Shown: positions 46,185 to 59,800 of the stretch, piece after piece
Layout: every line of letters begins with the position of its first letter
Position numbering within the stretch: position 1 is the first letter of the stretch
Assembly (NCBI GenBank): GCA_020081605.1
Contig: JAHREC010000013.1
Coordinates: 930,001-994,000 of the forward strand
Source: Albifimbria verrucaria
Lineage: Eukaryota; Ascomycota; Sordariomycetes; Hypocreales; Stachybotryaceae
Direction of reading: 5' to 3'
Length of the DNA: 64,000 nt
The notes under the pieces: generated by a model
What the model was told of the DNA's origin: nothing
Database searches by the model: none
Seen by the model: the letters and a program-made list of their open reading frames with translations, nothing else
Position numbers and translations under genes: made by a program

Positions 46185-49100
46185 CGCGAGCTGTTTATGC
46201 GTCCAGGGTCCTCGGCGGTGGAATGTGAAGAGCAAGCAGCTTGACCAGCACGCAGCGGAATGAGCTTGCGGGAGCTGCTACCTACGGCGTCAGGTCGAAC
46301 CCTCTCAAGGACGACCCAGGATGTCGAGATTGCGACGCTGCACTTGGATTGAAAATTAAAAAACCAAGGACCGGACAGAGTAGCGTGCCTTGATTTATCC
46401 AAAGCGATAAAGGTTGGCTGCGTGTGGTGATGACGTCTCCGCAGCACAACCCATGTAGATGTAGGGAGCTTGGGCCAACAAACAGCTTCAGAAGAGTCCC
46501 GAGGTCCAGGCCGTGCAGTGGTAAGTAAGATGGCGCGCTAAGCTAATGCGCCGCTGTTTAGACGAGGCCACTGTTAGAACACTATCGCGGCCCCCGCGCT
46601 ACATCTACAGTACATTCCTCTGCCTCCTCCTGCTGGATCCAGCACCGCTTGGGTGGGGGCTCTTCAGGTGGCTTCTTTTAAGGTAACGATGGTTAAGTTA
46701 GTAGGTACCTTGCTAGGTATGCGCCGTGCGCCAAAGCAGGCATGTACAGAGTACCATAGTGCCATGTACTCCGTACCTGTAGCCAAGATTCGATTAGGTA
46801 GCATCCACCGGAGTCAGGTGGAGGAAATCAAGACTAGACCATCCTTCCAACGTGCAACAAGCTCCGCCAGAAGAAATGTCGATCGATCTACAGCACAGCG
46901 TGCCGCAGCGAACCGAAAGCTGTGGCGGGCAGCAGATCGATGTCCAGGACTTTGCACAATGGTCCATGGATGATGACTTGACCTAGCCTGGCCTGGGCCG
47001 ACTCCTCCCTCCCTCCTTCAGGATGGGTGGCCTCCTGGCCAATCGTGGCCGTCACGCCGAGCCATGGATCTTGCCGGGTTGGTTGCATCTTGATTGTTTT
47101 CTTCGTTGGCAGAGACCGTTTAATTATGAATCGTGTGCCTATAGCAGAACCCTTAAGTCCGAATCGGTGGCAGCAGCAACACCAAACGGCATCACAGCCA
47201 GCCTCACGGCATCACCACACACAAATCTCCACACTGGCTGCATGCTTGCTTTGCCCTGCGGCCACCCAGCCAGCTAACATGCGTCCTCGCAAATCAGATC
47301 TATTCTTTCCCGAAACCGTCAGCCACGGCAGCTGTCTTGTCGATCAACCTCAACCATCGCAGCAGGGCTCCGGCAGTCTGGTGAGCGGGACATGCAGTCC
47401 TCGAGCTGCTATTCCCGTAGCATGTCGCGTCGCATGTGAGCGTCTCGCACGTCCATGGCATGCAAGCCATACAGGATACACCTGGCCTACTCCAGCTACC
47501 TGTGCGAGCCCCCGAGCCGACGGACGTGTCCTCGTCTTACAGGATCATTCGTGGACAGCAAGGGAAGGCCACGATGCATATGCAAGTTGTCGACAATCGC
47601 TCGGGCTCGACTACGCGGCGCGCCTTTGCCTCCCTCCTCTTTCCCTCCTCCTGCGGCCATGATTTGGCCTGTACTGACTGCCTGGACAAGCACTGCAGGG
47701 TGGCCCAGCTCGATGTCGCATCACCTCTTCAGCCGCAGCGCATATCACCGACCCGGTCATTCCGCCAAGCTAGCCTTCTAGGATGATCCAAGCTACGCAC
47801 GTTTTCTGTCAAAGGTCAAAGAGGACCTTGTGCACGTCCCACCCATTGTGAAGTAGGTTGAGGGCCTTTCCGGATCGCGCGACGGTGAAAGAGCTTGACA
47901 AACACGACGCAATACGGTACTGTATAGTACCACTCACTGCTGGTGCTGGTGCTGCGCTGTACTGCACCGCTCGCTCATCCGCTCTTCGACTGAGGAAGAA
48001 GGCTGGATGAGACGCTCCAGCCCCCGACAAGGAGCCCAGGTGACACCGGTGATCAAATGAACAAGTCCTGTCAAACGCACCGCTCACTCCAATATCTCCT
48101 TCATGATCAACGCCTTACAGCACCATACCCATGACCCGAAAAAGTCGGCTGCAATCGCAAGTGGCCGTTACCGCACCCATGTTTCCCATTCACCGTTGCC
48201 CATCTGTCCGCAAACGGGGTCTTTTCCACACGGTGGTGGTCCCCACGTAGCATCCATGGACGGGGTTGGTTGCTTTGTGGAGCAGGACGGATGGATCCCG
48301 GGTCCGAAATTGACGAGAAGCTCGCACAGGTATCCCGTAAATGCAAGAAAGACATGCCTAACGCCTGACTAGGGTGCGGAGAGGGTCCCCCTGCTATTTG
48401 TTTCTTGGTAGCCGGATACGCGGGCTTCTGGTCGTCTTCGTGAAACCCAACAGCCACAGGTTCTGGAAGTCCATGATCGAAACTTACGGTCAAGCACAGC
48501 TGTGACGATGGGTGCGTCAAACAGCGGCGGCGGCGTCTTGTATGCAAGCATCTCGAGACAAGGAACTGGCTGTCAGCTGTTGCGCAATTCTGTCGTCAGC
48601 GGTTGGTGCTCCCGCGTGTGGTTGCAGAGCATCTGTTGAGAAAGCCCAGCTCCTCCTCCCATATATCAAACTCGTGATAGCGAACAGGGGTCCACAACGG
48701 CGGAATCTCCAGGAGATAACCGCCAGAGGACCCTCCTGACCCTAGGCATATTACACACAGAATAGCCAGAGCACGCCGTTGCCGGGCCTAGGTTGAGTGC
48801 CGCCAACCGGCATCAGGCTGATTCTGTTGGCCACTTTCCTCACCGCATGCACCCTTCCATCCATCCCGTGCTCGTCCCTTGTGCCACGCAGAGCCAACCA
48901 ACCAGCCCGCGAGGAAGCAAGGTCGCTGCTCATGCTCACCAAGCTAGGTGAGGCAAGCAACGTCTTGGCTCGCTGGGCAAGGTCACTAAAGTCCACGTCC
49001 ATTCCTCAAATAGCCTTTTGCTTATTCACAAACGGCAGTAGTCCTACGCAGCCTATCTCGTGCTGTCCTTGTCGTTGTCTGCCTAAAGGGACCGTCCGCT

Positions 49101-50039
49101 AGCAGCTAACCATGGCCTGCATTTCAATAGGTTGCATCGCAAAAGTTCGGATACCTTGACATTCAATGCACAAGTCTATATCACATCATCCCGCCCGTCT
49201 GACTTTATTCACCAGCTCCTTTACTCTTTCTCCTGTTGCTACTGCTATAACTACGACTTCATACGACCGTATCTGCCTCGTGTTGTCTCGTGTTGCCTTA
49301 CCGTGCCTCGGCTTATTCTCAACACGATTCGGCCCTTGCTGCCTGCCTCTCTGTCTGTTCAACGGTTCCATTCAGTGGATGTCTGTGGAGCCCGTTCGCT
49401 CATTTCGGCTCGACCGTGAGACTCTGCCTAAAGGTACGTAGGTGTGAGGCGCTGGTGTTAAGCAGCAAGTGACTTGTAGGTTGCAGTAGGCAGGACGTGG
49501 CAACTTGGGACGCACGCAGGAGACAGGAAGCTTGGGAACCACAAAGAGACATTGTCTCACTTGCCTGCCAATTTCATCCCATACATGTCTTCTCGGCCTC
49601 TCACCATTCACTGCTCTGCATGGCTACATAAGCTCTCACCGTTGCCTGCTGCACCGGACTGACTCCCAGCTCACTCACCCTTTTCACCATTTCTTACACA
49701 GCCCCGTCACATTCTTCCGTTTGTGGTCACACTCAACAAAAGGATCCTTCTTTATTAACACGCACGGGTACAGTAGCAGGCTCGAGTGTCCACCGAGGAG
49801 CAACCCCTACTAGCTGAACTCAGCTCTGTGGGGTCGAGACGCAGACGCCCTAGTCCCTGACACGGCCGACCTACCTGTACTGTATCGCACCACGTCAAAC
49901 AAACGAGATTGTTCCGTCGAGGAAAGAAAGGTTTTCATGTGAGTCTAAATCCTTTGTTTCTATTTAAAACCCCTGGTCTGACGCCGACAGAATCCTCGTC
50001 CGGCCAGAACTGTGCGCCAGAACCCCAACTCGGCTCGAG
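46185..50039. other. 3.9-kb gene-poor intergenic region
   Basis: No supported gene. Open frames here are short and compositionally random. GTAC-rich segments (GGTACC at 46704; several GTAC at 46744-46780) recur. A probable 5'-UTR intron of the downstream ATPase gene (GTGAGT at 49939 to CAG at 49990) lies at the right end. Confidence 0.5.
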
Positions 50040-53000
50040 ATGGATTCCCACGACAACACCCTTGTCACGGAGTGCCGTACGGCGGATCCGAACTCCACTA
50101 TCCCGGCCGACAACGCCGCACGTCCCTCTGCAGGAGCCGGCCTCGTCCTCTAAATCAGCCGAGGCGGATGCCAAGACGAGTAAGAGAATTGAGGCCAGGA
50201 AAACAATAGCTAGTCGAAGTGAGGCCAAGAAGCAACGCCGTCATAGAAAGTCAAAGACAGTTGTTTCAGAAACGGAGAGTGACAGCAACTCCAGCGCCTC
50301 CGATTCTTCCGACAATTCAAGCTCATCTGATTCAGACTCTGAAGACGCAAAAGAGCGCTCACGAAGAAAGAAGAAGAATACTAGGGATGGCAATAACGCA
50401 TTGCTGACTTTCCTCGAGGGGAAACCTGTCAAGCCCTCCAGAAACACGGTCAAGAAGACGTTGAAGAAAGACATCAGCTCCACGTCTTCCGGTTCTTCAT
50501 CATCCGACGACGATATTAAACGGGATGGCACAACCAAGAATCAGCAAGAACAACAAGAATTAAAGCGAGAAATGCGATTGCTCCAGCTTCAGGTCACACA
50601 ACTTCAACAGCGACTGGTGCAAAGCAGCCAGGCGCCAGTGTATCTCCCACCGAGTTTCGGCTATCCTGGAGGAACCAACATGAACCAAATTCTTCCTGGT
50701 CATCCCGCGATGATACCACAGTACGGCGCACCAGCCGGCTTGCCGCCTGTTCAACCCCTCCGCCTCCACCTTCTGAGCCGCCCCCACCACTACGAGGGGT
50801 GATTCCTACTCGAGCCAATATGGGAGGTAGACCTGGTAAAATCAACATCCATAACAGGGATGACAGTGAGGTCGATGTAAGGTCTTCCATGAAACGCAAG
50901 AAGGGTATGCGTGCCGAATACAAGAGAGTGGACTGGGTCTGGGACACCAGCATGTATACATTCAAGCTCCAGGACACTGCAGAGACAACCTCGGACTCCC
51001 ACTACAACGACTACATTTTCCACGTCCGACGGACATTTGACTGCGATGGGAAGTACCGTGCGACATTTGTTGATATTCGAAGCAAGTTGTTGCGTGAGTG
51101 CCTTCAGGATGTCATAGGCAATGTGCGAGGTGTGAGTTTGGTAGACGGAACACCAAAGCTGGATCCCAACCTGCTGTTCCTGTAAGTATGAACATTTATA
51201 CTACTGAGCACTTCAAATGTTACGAATATGAAGTTAACGTTTTATCAGTTATCTCGAAGAATTCCGCGAGCACCTTTCTCAGCTTAAGCGTTTGGAACCT
51301 GCTGGCGAGGGCAAGCGTGAACGAAAGAAGAACCAAACTCGGATTGACAACAAACGCAAACACCTCAAGGTTTTGGTCAAGTATCTCGACAAGGACTATG
51401 CAAGAATTAAGGATAGTTTATATCCCATGTTGGAGAATGGTCTTATCACCTTCGACATGCTCTGGGCCCTGTGGAAGCCAAACACACTGGCCTACGCCCA
51501 CACGTATGGTTCGACCGATGTGCCCCGGGTGTTCAGGGTAGAATCGGCTGACCGACAGACGTCAATTGTTAAAGGAAACTTTTACTATGTTGACGGCAAG
51601 TATTTCGAGTTCGATGGCAAGCGTTTCGGCTATGGTGGCATGTCTGAGGAGATTGGCGAATTTCCCGGTGCTCGCAAGATTACCAGCCTGCCATGCTACC
51701 CTCTGCAGTATCACAAAGAGAAGGATCAGGTGCGCAAAGACTTGATTGAGCGCGGCAAAAGTTCGTGAGCCTTAGCGGCGTTTCGTACAAGAGCTACTCT
51801 GGCGTGGCTTATTTCAAAAAGAAGAAGAATGTCATTGTCAAGTTCAACGTCAAGGATAGTCGTGTCATGGTGGATTCGGGGATTTTCCGGCGCATCAACC
51901 CCAACTACTATGTATCTCTTGTCCGCCCCAAGGACCACGATATCCTTTCAGATGATGAATTTGGCGGATCCGATGCTGGTGGCTCTCAGGATGACTCTGA
52001 CGATGGTAGTGACCAGGTCAAGTACGTTACTAAAGCCTTCCGAGCCCCAAACGGCAAGGTCTGTTTTGCACAAGTTCCTAGGGATGAGGCCGAAGACGGA
52101 ACGAACACAGAGAGACTCGACAACCATCCCAGCAATGGAAAAGCCCAGTTGAACAAGGATGAACCCGGTGGTGGCCAAGCTGGCCAAGATGCATCGGAAG
52201 ACGCCCTAGAGTTTACCGATGAGGACTATCTCATTGCCTCCCCGTCGTGCTCGGATTTTCTTTCTCAGAAAAGCAGTGGTTGGAGTTTACGGTAGCTGGT
52301 ATCAAGGAGATCAAGTGGAACGATTCCGCATGGGACTCGCTGGTGCTGGAAAGCGAGACCAAGGACTTGATCCGGGCACTTGTCGAATCACGAAAGTTCA
52401 ATGCTGCGAAGACGATTGACGATGTAATACAGGGCAAGGGCAAAGGACTCGTCAGTAAGTGGAATCATCGCCTTTTTCGTCCTTTTCCAGCGGTGGATTG
52501 ATACTGACCTGGTGGCAGCCGTCCTTCACGGACCCCTGGAACAGGCAAAACACTTACAGCAGAAGGTATCAGCGAACTCCTCAAGTGCCCACTCTACATG
52601 GCATCAGCGGGCGAATTAAGCACGGACTCTCGGTACCTGGAGGCGGAACTACAGAAGATTTTGGATATCTGCCATGCTTGGGGTGCCATCCTCCTGCTTG
52701 ATGAGGCAGATGTGTTCTTGGAGAAGCGGAATATGCACGACTTGCACCGAAACGCGCTGGTCAGCATCTTCCTAAGGCAACTTGAGTACTTTCAGGGCAT
52801 TTTATTCCTGACGACAAACCGAGTGGAGGTATGTAATCCGGGGTGATGCGTTGCAGAATAATGAAATGGTGAAAAGTACTGACAACCCCTTTTGTTAGAC
52901 ATTCGACGAGGCTTTCCAGTCACGCATCCACATTGCTTTACGATACGAAAACCTGGACTTGGATGCGAAGAAGTCCATCTTTAACATGTTTATCACTCGA

Positions 53001-53246
53001 GTGAAGGACATGGGTACGATCGAAGTTGCCGATATTTCCGACAGCGAGCTGGGACTTCTAGCACGTAACGAACTCAACGGGCGCGAGATCAAAAACGCGG
53101 TATGCTCGGCGCAAGACCTTGCCGTGAGCAAAAAGGAACCGCTCAGCATGCAGCACATCCTTCACGTGCTAGGCGTACACGCCAAGTTTGGTCGCGATCT
53201 GAAGGGAGGGCAAGGATATGAGGACGCAATGAGAAGCTATTTTTAA
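50040..53246 (+). CDS. fungal AAA+ ATPase with long N-terminal region, role unknown
   Basis: A family common in filamentous fungi: a long N-terminal region of unknown function followed by a single AAA+ domain. Visible are a Ser/Asp/Lys-rich disordered start, a short coiled coil (LKREMRLLQLQVTQLQQRL) and a proline-rich linker. A folded middle (YKRVDWVWDTSMYTFKL, YVDGKYFEFDGKRFGYGG) follows, then an acidic linker. The ATPase core has Walker A HGPPGTGKT (restored), Walker B AILLLDEADVFLE, sensor 1 LFLTTNR and SRIHIALRY. Introns: 51182-51248, 52455-52518, 52829-52898. Deletions at 50755-50758, 51757-51760, 52240-52243 and 52533-52536 break the frame. One falls inside Walker A, so the uncorrected reading would lack it. 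ATG 50040 (MDSHDNTLVTE) needs two further bases near 50130 to reach the main frame, so the first 35 or so residues are uncertain. About 1003 residues. Confidence 0.82.
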
Positions 53247-53869
53247 TGGACGGGCGGTTACGAGCCGGCACAAGTGCAGCACGTATAGAAGAGATGATGC
53301 CGCTGAGGACCCTCAAGTGGAGGAAATAGGCATGCTGAGGCGCAGTCGAGACAAGAATGGTGGGAAGTTCGTATGACGCGCGTCGCGATCAGCATATTAT
53401 CGACTACGATTGGTGAGGTAGCGTGGGCTTTGCTCGTGAACAACGGACAAGATAGCGTAGAGAAATCAAGAGTAGTCCTCCCGTATACCGTGAGCAATTA
53501 CGTAGAGAAGCCGAATGGGTGGACGCTGGTGAGGTGTGAGAGGGCATCATCCATGCAGCCGGCATTGAAATCGGCCTCACCTGAAGCACATGGTGGCCAC
53601 AGGGCGGTTAAAGTGGACGGGTACTTGGCACGCGTGCGCAATTTCGCCTACGAGACATGTACCTGGGGCTTAATAGAACCGCCATATAACCCCAGGCGAC
53701 GGGGACCAACCAAGACGAGGCACGGGTGTTGATCAGCCAAGGCTGGCAATTTCGAGCAAAGGTAAAATCATATCCTTGGACTGGATCGAGACTCGTATTC
53801 CATTGACCAGCCAGCCTGGGAAGAGATGCAGGGGCAGCAGGGCACGGATACCATAACTGAGTATGTACT

Positions 53870-53885
53870 GGACTGGACTGGACTG
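53870..53885. repeat. GGACT tandem repeat
   Basis: Three perfect 5-bp copies. Confidence 0.75.
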
Positions 53886-55514
53886 TACGTCAACGGGGAT
53901 CCGCATAGCCGTCCCGGAGTGGGAGAGCGAGGGATCGACGGAGCAGTTGCCGGTACGCTTCCTTGTGTTATTGCTCCTCGGAGGAGAAAGGATAATCCAG
54001 CAAGGCATTTAGACAACGGTGGTGGCGTGGGAAGTGGGCAACGCTGACGTGTCGATCGTTGAAGACGTCGCGTTGCTCCGGAACTCCAGCGTCGTGGCTA
54101 TGCGCGTGGGCTGGGAGACAATGGGCTCTCTCGCATGTCTCTGGATGAAGCAATGAATGGGGTGTCGATTGAGACATGGCCCAGCGGCATTTGCCCTGGT
54201 GGCTGGCCAACTGGCCAAGTGACCAGGCCACAGCGTTGAGCTGGAGATGGGGACAGAATCGAATTCCAATACGTGGCTGCAGCGGAAAGGAAGAAAGCAG
54301 GAATATATTTGACGGCAGGGAATCTGCAAAAACAACGTGGCAGAACAGGAGAGAACAGACACGCATGCATGGTGAACTTGATCATTCACAACCTGCGTAG
54401 CATCACCGCAGTGCGACGGACAGAGAACAGACAACGAGCTGTGCTGCATCTGCAACGCATTTACCAAATCGGGCAATTGTCTGCCTCAGCCAGCAACAGA
54501 GCCGTGCTATTGCCCCTGGAGGTACGTACCTTGACTTTTTTTATTTTTTATTTCTTTTTTTTCTCCTTCCCTTTTCAATTGGCCTTGTTCTCATTTGCCG
54601 GCCGCTTGCTATTGGCCACATTTTCTGCCATATACACCGCCTACCTTATTCATACACACACATGTCCTGGCACAATGGGCATGTCACTCCAACTGAACAT
54701 CCCCTTGTCCGATTCATTTCCCTTGCCCATCACGGAGCCTTGGTCGTCCCTTGGCGCGCGCCACACGACGTAGCAAGTGGTTGCTTTGTTGTTCATTCCA
54801 AGCCAGTCTCCTCATCCCTGTCTCACCGACCGAAACGGCCCGGGAACAAGAAAGAAAAAAAAGAGGTTTTAGGAAAGTGAGAGAAAAAAGATGAAAAAAA
54901 TTCAAGAAAAATTCTCGTCAAAGAGACGGTGCGCCACTCGTGTGGTGTCATGACAAGTATCGGAGGCACAATTGACGAAACCATACACTCAGGTCCACAC
55001 CGGTGCCGTGGGACAGACGGGGATCGTGGTGAGGCAATTGGCATAGGGACCCTCACCTCCAATAGAGATTTACCGGACCGTCTTGGTGTGGGCTTAAGCA
55101 AGTGCTTGCCTCGATTTTTCTCTGGTGGATTCCCGCCTGCAGCTTTACCGGGGCCCTTCTGGGACCGCTGGGACCAGATAAGCGTTTTCGCCCGCGAGTC
55201 CAAGCATGAGGAGAGACGGTCGACCTGACGAGTCACGAATCTGAGGTGACGCGGACGATCCATTGCAGGTGGAGATGGAGTGCCCACCACACAAAGGGCC
55301 TGCCCACATGGGACCACACAATGCCCATTGACCAGACGCTGCCCGCCAATAGCACGTCTCAGGTTCCTGGCAGCCCATCATGAGCTTAGCGGCAATGCCA
55401 AGTTCGATGGCTCCGCTGCCCGGGGCCTGTGGTTGGCCTCTGCCGCCTGTCCCTGCTTGGGTCTGTGCTTGTGCCTGACCTTGTGCCTGGCTCTGGGCCG
55501 GTCTCTGCTCTCTC

Positions 55515-55530
55515 TGTGTGTGTGTGTGTG
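55515..55530. repeat. (TG)8 dinucleotide tract
   Basis: Eight TG units, continuing imperfectly to 55536. Confidence 0.85.
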
Positions 55531-55987
55531 CGTGTGCCTGGGGAACTCCTGAGCAACGCTGGAGGGGTGTGGGCCATGGGTGTGGCTGACCCTGTGCCTG
55601 CGTCTGCTCCCTCTAACAAAGCACCTGCTCCTACTCAGTCGCTCACTCACCACCCTATCCCTGCAGTCCTTTAATAACCCTCATCTCCCTCCGCAATTCG
55701 ATCCTTTTGTCTCGCTTCCTCCCTCACTCACTTCCTTGCCTTGTTCGCTCAAGTCAGTCATTCATTCATTAACTTCGAACGCAAGTTTGAACCACACTCC
55801 TTTCTGGAACTCTTCATCGATATTCCAGCTACTTCACGCTCCTTGCACAGCCAAAAACTTCGCGCCTTTTGAAAAGGAAGCAACGAAAAAAGAAAAAGGG
55901 ACAAAAGATTTTGGGAGACGAAATATACCAAACAACAGGACCAAATCTTATAAACGGATTTACGACAAACAACGAACAATCGCAATC

Positions 55988-56872
55988 ATGAAGGTTTCCG
56001 CTGCCGCTACTTTCCTCGTGGCCGCCGCCCTCGGCGTGTCTGCTCACCCCAGTGGCCACGCCCACATGCACCGCTCCGTTGACAGACGCGGCAACTTCGT
56101 CATGGCCAAGAAGCCCACCTTCCACGAGCCTGCTGCGCCCACCACCGTCGAGGCCCCTAAGGAGACCCAGCCTGCTGCCGAGCCCGTCAAGGAGGAGTCC
56201 AAGGCCAGCTCCGTCGAGTCTGGCTCTGGTTCCGGCTCCGGCTCCGGCTACAAGCCCTTCTGCAACGGCAACTCCAAGCGAGTCATGAAGCGTGCCACCC
56301 TTGCTGAGATCGCCTACACTGGCAACACTGGTGCCCCTGGCAACTACGGCTGCAACCTGATGGTCGTCGACAACGACGTCGCCGACAAGTACAAGTACAC
56401 CACCACCTTCACCAACAAGGCCGGCAACGACCAGAAGTGCGTCTGCTTCCTCAAGATCGGACCCAAGGGTCTCATCGACGGCTTCTTCAACGGCAACGAG
56501 GCCCTCAGCTTTGACCTGCCCGCTGGCGGCGAGAAGGTCGTCGCTGCTGACGAGAACACCCAGGGCGGCTGCGCCTGTGGCAGTGGCTCCGTCCCCTGAC
56601 CAAGGATGGCCAGTTCGCCTCCACCTGGGTCGAGTTCGACTTCGGCAACGAGTCCAACAAGGGCTGGTCTGGCGCCGATGCCTCCTGCCTGGTTTCTGCC
56701 GCCCACAACCTCGACATCCCTGCCCTCAGCGTTTGCGATGACACTACCTGCTCCACCATCAACGCCGGCGGTACTGGCACTAACGCTTTCCTCGGCGGCA
56801 TGGAGGCTCTTGACGGCCTTGGTCTCAACTCTGCCTGCTGGCGATGCCCACCTCAAGGTCACCATTGGTTAA
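55988..56872 (+). CDS. secreted Asp f 4-like allergen-family protein
   Basis: Member of the fungal Asp f 4 family, small secreted proteins of unknown biochemical role. ATG 55988 opens a signal peptide (MKVSAAATFLVAAALGVSA). A charged, Pro/Glu-rich segment and a (GS)n linker follow, and then a probable Kex2 cleavage site (KRVMKR) before the conserved domain starting ATLAEIAYTGNTGAPGNYGC. Family landmarks are CVCFLKIGPKGLIDGFFNG, GWSGADASCLVSAA and GGTGTNAFLGGMEALDGLG. A one-base C deletion at 56593-56596 and a one-base surplus near 56830 interrupt the frame; corrected length is 294 residues ending HLKVTIG. No intron. Strongly C-ending codons suggest high expression. Confidence 0.88.
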
Positions 56873-59800
56873 AGCCCAGATGTCAGAGTCTGCAAGTAGG
56901 AGAGGGTGTGTCGACAACTTCACGTAGCGCAAGATTGGAGGAGATTCATACCAACCCTCCCGATCACGGTGTTCGGTTCTATTCAAACGGGGTTTGCTTT
57001 TTGGGAATAAGGTTAACATGGGACCTACTTGACACTTCTTGATGAGTGCTAGATCCCGTAGCGCTGGGTGTTTTTAGCCCTGCGCCGATTGAATCTTTCA
57101 CATATCTTATTGGACATATACCTCTTCGTTTCATGGAAATCACATTACATTCAAGAACTTGCTTCCGCTATTTTTCGCTGTGTGACATGCTGTGCAGTAT
57201 TGTGAGGAGGGTGTAACCAGTTGTCATGGCCGGACATTGGAATGAGATTTCAATATGTGGGAAGCATGGATGTGAGTGACACTGCTGACGGCTTCTGACA
57301 TTGTGTGATCTGCCCGTTTTCACAGACCTTGGATATTCGTTGGCTGGTTGCCGCAATGGCGGTCGAGACAACAAGTTCTTGCATGGAGGGGCTGCCACGT
57401 CAACGAGACTATGGGCTCATTCCTACGTAGCTCACGCATAAGCCCGGCCACCACTGCATATGGAGGCGTCACCGAAGTTTAGGTGAATGCTGCTAGTTGC
57501 GGTGTTTGATGATTGGGCGTGTGTGTAATTGTGATGTAACACAAACCGGATTCTTTTGCGGAATCCTTACCGTGTTGGTTCCGATGTCGCGATCTTGTGC
57601 ATCTTCGGGGAGGGGAGGACGAGTGCCTATGTTGTAGCATTCTCCACCTCGGTGTGAAGAGCCTGACTTGCATGTGTCTCCGGGTTTTTGGCATTGCCTG
57701 GAACTTGTCCGGTTCTTCCGCTACTTGGATCTATTGTCTCAGGGTATTCCGCAAGTCCTGCATTCCTATGGACGCAAGCCAGACTATTGTGCTTCTAGGC
57801 TGTACGCTAGATGCAAAACCCCTCTCTATCAGCCAAGGCGAGGAATGCAAGCTAGGCCCTCGGTCTGCAGAGAAACGGCATTCTCCAGGCCATGAGCAGG
57901 CAAGTCGTCTTTAGCAAGCGGTTCCGTTTGGGCTCAAAAAGTCTATCTTCTTGACTCATGCGCGCCGTTTCGCCTTAGCCATGTGGGAAAACGGCGCGAG
58001 AGGGCTTGGGATGCGACGTGATTGGCCCATGGACTGCATGTGCCTCTGACTATCGCCAGTGGCGAGATGCAGGTACAGCGCCTCCTCGGCGGATTTCTGG
58101 AATGAAGATTTTTCCATTTTTTCTATCCGTTTTTCTGGACTTGCATTAGTTGTGACGGTGGGAGCAACCGGTCGGGAAAACGTGGGAGACGGTTCGTCGA
58201 GCCGGACGTTACGTGGGACGCCGACGTGTACACGTTTGGAGGAGAGATCCGATTCGTCCACGACGATGGTTATACTAGGTCGTACTGTATGTATTGCTGC
58301 CTGGTATAGTCAAGAGTGGAGAAGACACCGGTGACATTGCGGAGCCCTTGGTGGTTGTGTTCTTGTCATATCGGTGAGGGAAGAGGTGAGTGGTTTTTTT
58401 CTTTCTTTCTTTTTCCTTTCGTCTTTATTTCCTGTTTGGTAGATGTTGTACGGATCATCGGGCTTGATGATTATGTGAGACGGCTTGGGGTGTGGATGGA
58501 GTGATTGAGGGTTGGTTGGTGATGGTGTTGTGGTGGTTGGTTGGATTGTGACCATTGTGGCTAGACTTCGAGAATGGTGACGTTTTGATTTTGAGTTTTA
58601 CCATGAATTGTGAGGTATAGTGCTATTACATCGTGCTGGTGAAATGCAACTTGTTTGGAAATCGTTCTGGAAATTTGGTTAGTGTAGACGTAAAGTTACC
58701 TAAATATTCGCTGTTGGGTCTTCATCTTGGTAATGAAATGAGAAAAATGAAGACAGCTTCAATGCATAATTGGTCCATCAGACGAAATGACTTGTGGTTA
58801 TTTGGCCTGGAGTTGGTATCAGGTCTTTTGCTCCAGTTACCGGCGATTCTTCTTTATACAACTCAATCAAGAGTCTAAAGAAGTTGCCAAGGAAAATTTG
58901 TACAAACGTAGACGGCTTTGAAATCATCTGCATGGCTTTATGATCAATTCGTTGGCTGAGCTGCTAATTCCCTAGATCTTTATGGATTTCTTTCCGTCTG
59001 TCATTAGTTAAGCCGGCTTTTGACAAACAATTTTCAACCAAAGCTACCACAATATCAATCAAACGACCCATGAGATGGGGTGGTTTCGAGTCTTGTAGAA
59101 AGCTGCTACCGCTGAAACATCCTGTCTAATACTGCAGGAGTTGAATGATCAGCTAGAGACTTACAGCATGTTTCTAGGTTTAGTATCATGTTGATTTTGT
59201 TTAAGAGATAGAAAGTACTTGGCTAGCACAAGCTTCGAAATTGGTGATTCACATCACAGGGTAACTCCAATTTTTTTGAAAGAAGAGTGAAGTTTCCTAA
59301 TCTAGGACCGTCATGTTAGAGCAGCTCAGCTAACCCACAACTTCCTGAAAACTGGAGTCCAGCGTGGTTTTGACTGAAATTCGACCATCTGATCCAGAAT
59401 GGCTCAGCCCCAAACTCCTCCTTGGGAGATATTTCTATCAATGCATGATTTCTGGCCCACCGGTTCATGATTATAGAAATTTTGAGACGAAATATTATCC
59501 CGCCTTTGACATGTAGATAGACGAGTCAGACAAAAGACCTACATACACATGAGAAATATCAGTCTCTAGCATATGATTCATGACTCTGCCAGACCTTGAA
59601 TCGAAAACGCTACCCGGGGAATTCCAGGTCTACTAAAACGGCGCGGCACTTGAACCCAGCGAACCACTCACTCTTGTTGTTGCAGAACGCAGGTACCAAC
59701 TCTTGGTAGCCACCATGGAGCCAAGTGCGACATATTATCAAACGAGAGTTGAGACGGAATGAATGGGTCAATATGTACTTCGGAGGATAGTTCATAAAAT

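Larger units (their letters stand above)
53247..55987. other. intergenic region, AAA ATPase / Asp f 4-like gene
   Basis: 2.7 kb with no convincing gene. It holds small tandem repeats and, near 55680-55980, a C/T-rich then A-rich leader before the Asp f 4-like start codon. Confidence 0.5.

Noticed and set aside
47027..47662. 211-residue plus-strand open frame between YVC1 and the AAA ATPase
   Set aside because: Random composition; several overlapping frames of similar quality in the same stretch.
55580..55987. upstream extension of the Asp f 4-like frame
   Set aside because: The frame stays open by chance. The signal peptide at 55988 and the low-complexity leader show the start is at 55988.
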